A stretch of DNA of 64,000 nucleotides, from positions 1,138,501-1,202,500 of the forward strand of contig JANUWF010001053.1 in the NCBI GenBank assembly GCA_026120185.1, written 5' to 3'. The notes under the pieces were generated by a model. It was not told the origin of the DNA and ran no database searches. It worked only from the letters and a program-made list of their open reading frames with translations. A program made the position numbers and the translations under genes. The stretch is from Voacanga thouarsii (taxonomy: Eukaryota; Streptophyta; Magnoliopsida; Gentianales; Apocynaceae). Positions 55,730-64,000 of the stretch are shown here, one piece after another; within the stretch, counting starts at the first letter, position 1, and each line of letters begins with the position of its first letter.

Positions 55730-57301
55730 ATTTAAGTTTTATCATGATTATTTTAATTTAAGGTTGGATTTTCGTCTCTTGCATTCCATAAGTAAAAATA
55801 GAAGTGTTGTCCTAGGGGAGCCATCAACAAAATGTCCTAATCTTATTCTTATATCCTAAAAAGAATTCTTGAGGGATTCATATCCTTTTATTCCCTAGCT
55901 TACCCTAAACTCTTTACCAATTAAGTTTGTTCAAAATTCATCCAAATCTATGGTTTTAATTCTAGAAAATTCAGCAAGGATTCTTGGCCTTGGAAATTTC
56001 AAAAATGATTCCTAGAGGTTGGATATTGGATTGAAAATAGGGAAAGAGTTAAGGAAGGTTCCCAAGAGAAATTAATCTCCATGGTTGAATCTTCAAACTC
56101 CACTCCAAAGTGTTTTTCTTCTCCATGGAAGAAGTCAGAAATTTTTCCAGATTCTTGAGCATCCTAACCTTCGAAAATCTTAGCCATCTTCCTTACTCAA
56201 TTGCTTCTAGAAAAATGGCCAACTTATTCAGCTTGAAGACTGAAATTCTTTTGCCGAAAGCTGGACTGCACAAAGCTGTGCAAACCAGAAAAAATTTCTG
56301 GACAGTTTCGATGCATAGCACGCCAAAATCAAAGCTGTTTCTTCTACCTTCAAACCAGTAAATTACCTCTGATTTTCCTCCATATAGAAGGCTGGAAACC
56401 AGCCTTAAAAGGACTGTCAAACACCTTCCAAAACCCTCTGCAAATCGGCTGGAACATTGCAGAAAACTGCGCAGCAAATTTCAGCAAACTAATTCGAATC
56501 ATAACCAGAAAAATTCCAACCTTACTCTCTTCAAGCCTTGTCCGAAAACCATCTCAAACCTCTGTATGTTAACCTTTGTTCATCGATGAAATAAACTCCA
56601 TTACTCCCTCTACTGACCTTACACGACTAGACTCCATAGCCACACCTCAAATTCCTCCTACAATTACTCCAATCAAACTTCCATTTGAATTTCAAAATTT
56701 TCAGCATTTGCTCCAAGATAACACCATTGGATTAAGCTTCTTAACCATAAATTCTCCCCACCATTGAACTCAAAATTTTGGCTAGCCTTATAGCTCTCTC
56801 ATTCATTTTAGCAAAATACAGCAAAACAGTCAGCCGTTGTAGCTCCAAGGAACCTCTATCAATCCAACACCATTACCATATCTTTTACCTTAAAACACTC
56901 CTTAAATTTCTCCATTTTATTTTCAAAAAACCATATTTTTCTCTCTTCCCTAATCTAAAAATTAAAATCCTAGAACTCCCTCAATCATTCGGCCAGCCCC
57001 TTCAGAAATTCGTCAAGCATTTTTTCTCTAATCCTCTCCATTTTCTCCATGAACACACACTATATTTCTTCAAGCCAAAGACCACTCTACACACCTCCAA
57101 TCCATTCCAAAAACTCTAGAACACGCCTACATACTCTCTAGAGTCCATTTCTAGATTTTATAACATCAAATCTCGAAAACAAAAATTAACAATCGGATCA
57201 AAACTAGAATTTTCCTTGAAGTCTCAAGAACATCATCAAGGTAACAAAGAACAACTTTTGTTCATCTTCTTCCCTTAATCTTTAACATATCATACTAATG
57301 A

Positions 57302-57302
57302 G

Positions 57303-57335
<33 letters not shown>

Positions 57336-57350
57336 TCTCTGTCTCTCTCT
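57302..57350. repeat. (GC)n(CA)n(CT)n compound microsatellite
   Basis: GCGCGCGCG, then about thirteen CA units, then CT-rich sequence, at the place where other Tekay LTRs have simple CT/GA tracts. Confidence 0.93.
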
Positions 57351-58962
57351 GCCAAAATGGTTGCTACAACTATGGCTGTTTTTTTTTCTCCTCTCTTGGA
57401 CAATTCAAGCCTCTCAAGCACATAGTTCTTCTTAAATCTTCATAAAGATAGTCATCAACCAAGTATTTCTCTTTAACCTTTCTTTTGAATTCTGGATTCA
57501 TGTCTCTTGGTTGTTGATAGAGAAGATAGAAAATGAATGAGGGATTGAGGATATGCATATGCATAAAGGGGTTGAGATTGGAGCAAAAGAATGATTGATC
57601 ATGGTTAAGCTTTATGAATGTCCATGTGGATCGATGCATGTTCATCATGTCTGAAGAAATTATGAATGTTTAAGCATGCTAGAATGTTATGTCACTTTTG
57701 GTGAATAGGATATTACGTCCTTATTTTTATTGATGCCGTGAGTATGATTATGCTTAGTAGGGATTTGATTATATGATAATAGGTATGGATTTATGCCTTT
57801 GTTCATGAATAGAATAGTTTGTTGATTGATGTTGGAGTTTGTGCTTATGAATCTTGTTGGCAATAGGAAAATTATGATCATGACCTTGTTGATCCTAGGC
57901 TATTTTGATTAGCAAATTTTATTACCCCAATTAAAATTATTACTATGTTTTTCCTCCAAAGATTTCAAAATTCTTAGGAAGTTTTGGAATTGGAGTACTA
58001 AATGAAATAGTGATATTTTATTAGCCAAATAAATGATATCTCCTATTAAAAATAATATATAAATAAATATATAAATAAAACCTTTGATATAGATAAGTAA
58101 AATATTAATGACCTTGTAGACCATATATTCATAAATACTATTTATATTTGTTTGATATCTATTAATCAAAACTTGATAAAATTTATTTACTATTAATTTT
58201 ATTTATTATTAATTATTTATTAATTATCGATTAAGAGATTAGTAATAATTTAATATTTACTTTAATAATACTACTTAAGAATTACCATTTATTAATATCT
58301 ACTAGGACTTAGGACTCTTCAATAATTAAACCCTGGTTTATTTATTAATAACAACACTCAAGATTTATTATTTAAACTTATAACTTATTAGTAATCATTT
58401 TACAACCCCTAGTTATTTTAACATATCAAGCTAGTCTTATTTTATAAAACCCTTTATCATCTAGCCTTAAAGCTTAGGACATTAGGGTCATTATTGTAAT
58501 AAGTTGAACTAGGATTATTTATGTAAGCGAATATAGTTTGAGTATAACCTTATAACTTATGTTTATCCCAGGCGGGGTTAGGTCAGCTTTAGAAGATTCT
58601 TGAATTTGATCAAGCAAAGGATCAGGTAAGCCTCTGCATAAACTTATTTGAAGATAAAAGATTTCTATGGCAAGCTAAACGCGATGTGTATGGGCACTCA
58701 TTTTGTATTGGCAATTAAGGACTGTTTCCTTTCTTGTTTCAGTCAAACAAATCATTTGAAAATCAAACAAGCAGTTTTGCACAAACACTAAACTCTTTAT
58801 AAAAACCAACTTTGGCAAGAATTTTAGAAACCTTAATTACTATTTTCAAATAAAGCAATGTATTATCAGTTTTTCCCAAGTGGGAGAATCATCGTTGAAT
58901 ACTCAATAAGGGTAGACTACTTGGACTAATCTTTGAAGGTTTAGGTTAAGTCTCTCAATAGG

Positions 58963-60941
58963 TGGCCTGATAGGGCCTAAATTAGTCATATTTTTTTCTT
59001 GTTATTTGATATTATTTTGTGATACATTTTGTGAAATAACTAGTTATATTCCTTCATATTTGAGATTTTACCCTTGGAAAGGTATTTTGTATATTATTTT
59101 AGATTTTAGGGGTAAAATAAGACAAAAATATCACAGAACAGAACGGAAGTGGCGCCGGTTTGGGAAGATGAACCGGCGCCGGTTAGCCACTGGAAGAACA
59201 AAGAAAAGTGAAGAAAAAATGAGAAGAAACAGAGCAATTACATTTGAATTGGAGTGGCTAAAGGGAGCCATGGCATGGCTCGTTCACGGCTCACAAAGGG
59301 AAGAACAAGAATAAAGAAAAGCATGAATTTCTGTGGTGGGCCAAGAAGAATGAAAAAAAGTCAGCAAAAGTGGGCTGAAAGGAAGCAGTCGAAACAAGCA
59401 AACAAGGGAAGATGAAATTCCGTCAGTGGCTTCATGGCTCACGGCTAAGCAAGCTGGCAGACAATAAGAAAAGACAATTGTAGCAAACAAACAATTTCGG
59501 TGGGCCTAGGTGCAAGAGAAAAGTCACAATATCAAGCAGCAGCCAAAATAAGAAAGAAAGCAAAAGAAGCAGCAGTTTTCGGTGGGTTGTGATGGTTTAC
59601 GGCTTAATTGAGCCATTGTGACAACAAAGAAAGAAACAACAAGATTTTCAGTGGACTCAAATGGCTCAATTGGAAGCCAAATCAACAATTAATTCAACAA
59701 TTCGAATTCCACGAGTCTCCAGCACAAAACGACAAAGCCGAAATCAATAAGCCAAATTGAATTCTCCAATTCAATCTCACGGTCAAAGTCAAAGCCGGTT
59801 GATTATTTAAGTTTTATTTAGGTTTTTCTTAGACTTTTATTTAGCAATTTCTACTCCTTTTTGGTTTTTAACTTCTTTAGGTAATTACTTCTTCATTATT
59901 TAGGATTCTTTTAGGAACTTTGTAAGCCTATAAATAAAGGCCAATTTACCCTAGAAAAGGGGAGGTGCACAATATAGGGACTCAGATTTATTTTTGAGTG
60001 CATCACCAATATTTTCTCGAGATTAAAAGTTCAAGGAGGGTAGTACAAGAAGGTTTTCAAAGAAAGAAGAAAGAGGCTTGTCTATGAATTCTTTCTTTTA
60101 CTTTGTTTTCTTTTTCTTAACAATGATCTGTTAATTGTTTTATTGTAATTCGACATTGTTTTAGATATTCTTCATTTCTAGAGTTATTTGATCTTTTGAT
60201 TAATTAGTTATTATTCTTGGTATTCAATTACTTATGCTTATTATGAGATTAGTTAGTTAATTCTATCCATTGACTTGTTGGACCAAAGGGGGTTGATGGC
60301 TGTTTCAATTTATTAGTTTCATATTCTATTGGCAATTGACTTGCTGGACCAATGGGGGTTGATTGTTTAAGAACTGGTAATTGAAGATTAATTGATGTCT
60401 TCCGAGACCAAGGGTTCATTGATTAATTTCATGTTCTAAATTCGCCGAGACCAAGGGAATTTAATTAAGGATTGTGTTTAATGCATCTTTTGGATGAATT
60501 AGTTGAGACGAACCAAGTGATTCTAATTTGTCTAGGAGATAGTGATTTCATGGATTGACCATCAAAGTGAGTCTACATTCATCCTTCATGGTGCTAAGAA
60601 AATGATTGGTTATGATAATGGTTAAGTTCTTTAAGATCATGTTTGTCTAAACAATGGCTTGAGTTGTATAAATCTACATCCTTGACAAATACATATTTTT
60701 ATTTTTTTTAAATTTTTTTTATTTGTTTTTCACTTTATCGTGTCAATTAAACAATAAAAGAAGGGTAATTAATGTCTACTTATTCCTTGAGGATCAACAT
60801 TTGTTTTAACCCTATACTCAGTTAATAATGAGTACGCTTGCTCATATGTGTGATTTGGTTTTAACATTTTAATTTGAACTTGATTGGGAATGTACTTAGT
60901 TTTGTATGATTTTTATACCCAAGTCTAAACGCATCATGGCC
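58963..60941 (+). mobile_element. Athila-like solo LTR with perfect target duplication
   Basis: LTR 58968-60936 (1969 bases), TGATAGGGCC to AAACGCATCA. It is flanked by TGGCC at 58963-58967 and 60937-60941. The Tekay LTR reads straight across (GGTGGCCACCTCTGA) in the copy at 37940. It shares start, end, palindrome and GCCTATAAATA box with the other Athila-like LTRs, but has about 450 extra bases between palindrome and TATA box, so it is a distinct subfamily. Within it, GACTTG(T/C)TGGACCAA(A/T)GGGGGTTGA occurs twice (60271, 60339). The frame at 59006-59314 is chance. Confidence 0.93.
59149..59191. repeat. GGCGCC palindrome and hairpin in Athila-like solo LTR
   Basis: AACCGGCGCCGGTT (59171-59184) is a perfect 14-base palindrome. 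A second GGCGCCGGTT lies at 59151, and AGTGGC/GCCACT bracket the pair, so the region can also form a larger hairpin. Confidence 0.88.
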
Positions 60942-61654
60942 ACCTCTGAGGGGTGAGTTCCCGGATAGGATGCCAGTCCAGTAGGTCATGCCGGTTCGAG
61001 GTAGCAAGTTTCAGTCATATGGACTGTGTGTTTTCGGAGTGGACAACCGGTAAGTTTAGGTGTAGTCAAGCAGGAGTATCTTACCCGGTAAGCCGATCAC
61101 CTTCCTTTGGTCAGTCTGCACAAAGTATGGCATTCTGACCATTATATGGTCATGGGGCCTAACTTGTGGTAACCCATGGCTGCCCATTTTAGTGGTTGTA
61201 TTTATTGTGCACATGTATGGTTTGAAAAGTAAATCGCCACTCTTTATTTTTAACCTTATTTATTGCTTGCCAGCACTTTCTCTTTTACAATTTTTACAAC
61301 TTACATACATGAAATATTTTACCTGAAACACTCAAAGCACACACAGGCTTACTGAGAGTTTTATCTCATCACCTTTTTTGCCATGATTTCAGGTCGATCC
61401 GGCTGTGGAGATGAGTAGCTAGATTTGTTGCCTGCTTTGAAGACTTCATGTTATTTATTTTATGTGTTGTTTTGAGAGATGATAGTAATCAATTTCTTTT
61501 GGATTTGTTCCTGAATTTTTGGATTGTAATAAGTTTAATTTTAAAGTATTATTTTTTTTATTTTCGTTTGTATGACCTAGTTATAATGACCCCTTGTCCT
61601 TTGGACTGGGCAACATCCCCGGCCCTGTTGGGTTAGATTGTGGGGTGTTACAAA

Positions 61655-61667
61655 TAGTATCAGAGCC
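61655..61667 (+). other. Primer-binding site, initiator-Met tRNA
   Basis: TAGTATCAGAGCC, two bases after the LTR end, differs from the initiator-Met complement TGGTATCAGAGC at one base. Confidence 0.88.
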
Positions 61668-61751
61668 TAGGTTTAGGTAAATATTAATAGTATATGTTCT
61701 GTTTTATTAAGTTCAAATCTCTTATCTAACCTGACTTGTTCATGCTGTAGA

Positions 61752-62216
61752 ATGCTTAGAATGCTTAGAACTGCAAGGAAAGGGCAGCAATGGCATCCTC
61801 CTATCCCTATCTACCCGGAAGACCTACCAGTGTCTTAGCTTGCACCACAACCAATTATTCCCATGTATGATAGCAGTGATGGTGAGGTTCCGATCAATGA
61901 GCTACTCCTAATACCTATGATAGACTTGGTTACTGACAGTGAAGATGAGAAAATTGATATGGAATATGTTCCCCACCCTCCTAGTCATGTAGTTGACTTG
62001 TCAGCTGATAGTGATGATCTAGGAGAGATAGATTATGAATCTCCACCTAGACCTTCCTTCATACTTCCACCCAACCAAGTTCAGATCGGGGAGAGTTATA
62101 GGCAACTCAGGAAAGAACCAATGGATGGGTTTGCAAGTGGGACTGGGATAGACTTTACTAACAATTCTGGGGGATGGTTATATGAGGCCGACTTTGAAGA
62201 CTCCAATGAGGACTAG
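61752..62216 (+). pseudogene. Acidic leader ORF (ORF0), Tekay copy 5
   Basis: Starts MLRMLRTARKGQQW at 61752, has one in-frame TAG (codon after DLPVS, likely a decayed CAG), then runs open as PIIPMYDSSDGEVPI, IDMEYVPHPPSHVVDLSADS, PPRPSFILPPNQVQIGESY and GWLYEADFEDSNED to a stop at 62216. About 154 codons. Matches the frame at 55070-55419. It lies 103 bases after the LTR and 274 before gag. A protein of this kind is not part of the standard gag-pol set. I know no function. Confidence 0.6.
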
Positions 62217-62490
62217 GGAGGCTAAAGGCTGCTATGATTAGGATGTTTTATTTGCAACTTTCCATAAACCTCTATGTTAAGGATTTCATTCCTGTTTACT
62301 GGTTTAATTTCAAATTTATGCAAATAAAGGTACCTAGAGTACTCTAAGGTTTGAGAGAAATTTTTTTTGCAATTCTTTTTACAAAACTTGCATATAATTT
62401 CCTTTTACTTAAATCTGAATGTGAATGCATGCTCAACTGAAATGATTTAAAGCTTGAATACATAAAATCATTATCTGAGAATAGTTTAGA

Positions 62491-63076
62491 ATGTCACCCA
62501 AGCGCCATGTAGCCACATCAGGCAGAACCTGTGACACCAGAGGTTGAGGCGACTCAAATGCAATCACCCAACCGGGGAAATGAGAGTGAGCTAGATTTGG
62601 AAATGGGGCCAGAAGAACCTGTTGAAATGACAATGGGCAAGCATTCAGTAAGATGACCAAGATTTTTCAGACTTTGACTGAATGAAGGAATCCAAAGGGA
62701 GAGGACAAAGCTTTGGAGCAGTTTCTAAAATTCCAACCGCCCATCTTCTTGGGAGAAGCCAAGCAGGTTCAGAAAGCTAAACAATGGATATAGTAGATGG
62801 AAGGCATCTTCACTACGCTTTAGTACACTGAGAAGTGGATGGTGAAATTTGTTGCATTCTGATTGAGGAGCCCAGCTCGGGCATGGTGGCAACGGGTTTA
62901 AGACGACTGGGAGATGATTGATCAAGGATGGACATAGGCCAATTTTCTGGAAGCGTTCAGAGCTGAGTATATCCCTCAGTGGGTAGTTGAGAAGAGGGAA
63001 GATGAGTTCCCGAATCTAAAGTAGGGAGGTATGACGGTAGCTTAGTACGTGGTACGGTTCACCCAATTATCAAAGT
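62491..63076 (+). pseudogene. gag N-terminal and capsid region, Tekay copy 5
   Basis: MSPKRHVATSGRT at 62491, later GQAFSKMTKIFQTL, EDKALEQFLKFQPPIFLGE, KWMVKFVAF, SPARAWWQRV and ANFLEAFRAEYIPQWVVEKR, up to RFTQLSKL where an Athila-like LTR begins at 63077. More than six stops. The capsid motifs match the gag at 53691-54805. Confidence 0.88.
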
Positions 63077-64000
63077 TGATGCGTCCAGACTTGGGTATAA
63101 AAAATCATGCAAAACTAAGCACATTCCCAATCAAGTTCAAATTAAAACGTTAAACGCAAATCTCACATATGAGTAAACGTGCTCATCATTAACTGAGCAT
63201 AGGGTTAAAACAAGTGTCGATCCTCAAGGAACAAGCAGACATTAATTACCCTTTTTTCATTGTTTAACCGACTCGATAAAGTGAAAAAAAATAAAAGGAA
63301 AATAAAAAAATAAAAAAAATAAAAATATGTATATGTCTTTGTCAAGGATGTAGATTTATATAACTCAAGCCATTGTTTAGACAAACAAGATCTTAAAGAA
63401 CTTAACCATTATCATAACCAATCATTCTCTTGGCACCATGAAGGATAAAAGTAAACTCACTTTGATGGTCAATCCATGAAATCACTATCTCCTAGATAAA
63501 TTAGAATCACTTGGTCCGCCTCAACTAATTCATCTAAAAGATGCATTAAACATAATCCTTAATTAAATTCCCTTGGTCTCGGCAAATTTAGAACATGAAA
63601 TTAATCAACAAACCCTTGGTCTCGGAAGACATCAATTAATCTTCAATTACCAGTTCTTAAACAATCAACCCCCTTTGGTCCAGCAAGTCAATTGCCAACA
63701 AAATATGAAATTAATAAATCGAAATACCCATCAACCCCATTTGGTCTAGCAAGTCAATGGATAGAATCAACTAACTAATCTCGTAATAAGCATAAGTAAT
63801 TCAATACCAAGAATAATAACCAATTAATCAAAAGATCAAATAACTCTAGAAATCATGAATATCTAAAATAATGTTGAATTACAATAAAATAATTAATATA
63901 TCATTGTCAAGAAAAAGAAAACAAAGTAAAAGAAAGAACTCATAGACAAGCCTCCTTCTTCTTCATTTGAAGACCTTCTTGTACAACCCTCCTTGAACTT
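63077..64000 (-). repeat. Athila-like LTR, reverse orientation, running off window
   Basis: TGATGCGTCCAGACTTGGGT at 63077 is the reversed LTR end. It follows the reverse complement of 60936 downwards, including the paired GACTTGCTGGACCAAA phrases (as TTTGGTCCAGCAAGTC near 63675), to the window edge. AAAGT at 63072-63076 would be one target duplication. Whether it is a solo LTR or a full element cannot be told. Confidence 0.88.

Larger units (their letters stand above)
57241..61392 (+). other. Candidate two-intron leader inside LTR, Tekay copy 5
   Basis: Donor ATCAAG/GTAACA at 57241, acceptor TGTTTATCCCAG/GC at 58571, mini-exon of 54 bases, donor GATCAG/GTAAGC at 58626, acceptor GATTTCAG/GTCGATCC at 61392. 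Intron 1 is 1331 bases. Intron 2 is 793 once the nested solo LTR is removed. All four sites are intact in this copy, which also keeps a primer site and a nearly open leader ORF. Confidence 0.5.
55420..61652 (+). repeat. 5' LTR of Tekay copy 5
   Basis: Starts TGTGAAACCCC and ends GGGTGTTACA two bases before the primer site. Without the 1969-base solo LTR and its 5-bp duplication it is 4259 bases, close to the 4271 of the solo LTR at 34416. It has the tRNA-like module, TATA-like TTTATAACATC near 57157, all four splice-like sites and a CA/CT tract. No gene. Confidence 0.9.
55420..64000 (+). mobile_element. Tekay-type element, copy 5 (5' part), with nested LTRs
   Basis: Plus strand. 5' LTR 55420-61652, primer site, leader ORF, then gag up to 63076 where a reverse-oriented Athila-like LTR interrupts it. 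It lies in the leader ORF of Tekay copy 4, in the opposite orientation. The 5-bp sequence at its left (CTGCTCT/TGTGAAACC) should recur at its right end outside the window. Confidence 0.88.

Noticed and set aside
59006..59314. A 102-residue frame rich in Lys and Arg
   Set aside because: It lies in the U3 of an Athila-like solo LTR, spans the GGCGCC hairpin and has no counterpart in related LTRs.

Overview
This window looks like transposable-element-packed heterochromatin from a flowering plant, probably a dicot. It is AT-rich, and nearly every stretch I can interpret belongs to LTR retrotransposons, most of them broken and inserted into one another. I found no intact host gene, no rRNA or genuine tRNA gene, and no satellite array. 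The main families are: a Ty3/gypsy chromovirus of Tekay/Del type (about 4.2 kb LTRs, initiator-Met tRNA primer site, chromodomain-like tail on integrase); a second chromovirus of CRM/Reina type; a Copia family; and a coding-poor Athila-like family with a tRNA-Asp primer site.

Layout. 1-8885: minus-strand Tekay copy (integrase to gag, leader ORF, primer site, 5' LTR), cut by the window start and inserted in an older related LTR (8886-~12220). ~12240-27366: a Copia element whose 3' LTR was split by the Athila-like element (13974-26098). That element in turn holds a Copia solo LTR (17127-18870) and a 5'-truncated Tekay copy (19180-24905). 27367-29102: degenerate repeats and a broken plant-transposon-like gene. 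29103-32481: internally deleted CRM-like chromovirus. ~32482-40081: a diverged long LTR ('LTR X') split by a Tekay solo LTR (34416-38686). 41048-46341: minus-strand CRM-like chromovirus with an Athila-like solo LTR in its gag. 46342-55419: minus-strand Tekay copy with the whole coding region but no 5' LTR. 55420-63076: plus-strand Tekay copy that landed in the leader ORF of the previous one; it carries an Athila-like solo LTR in its 5' LTR and another Athila-like LTR in gag, running off the window.

All coding regions are decayed by stops and frameshifts. The more interesting signals are in the non-coding parts: nine 10-bp units forming a step-type heat-shock-element-like array just upstream of a TATA box in LTR X; two candidate spliceosomal introns at matching places in six Tekay-type LTRs; a tRNA-like A-box/B-box module in the U3 of the same six LTRs; an acidic leader ORF between primer site and gag in three Tekay copies; and GGCGCC-centred palindromes with changing but still self-complementary arms in Athila-like LTRs. 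All coordinates and matches were read by eye, so identities are approximate.
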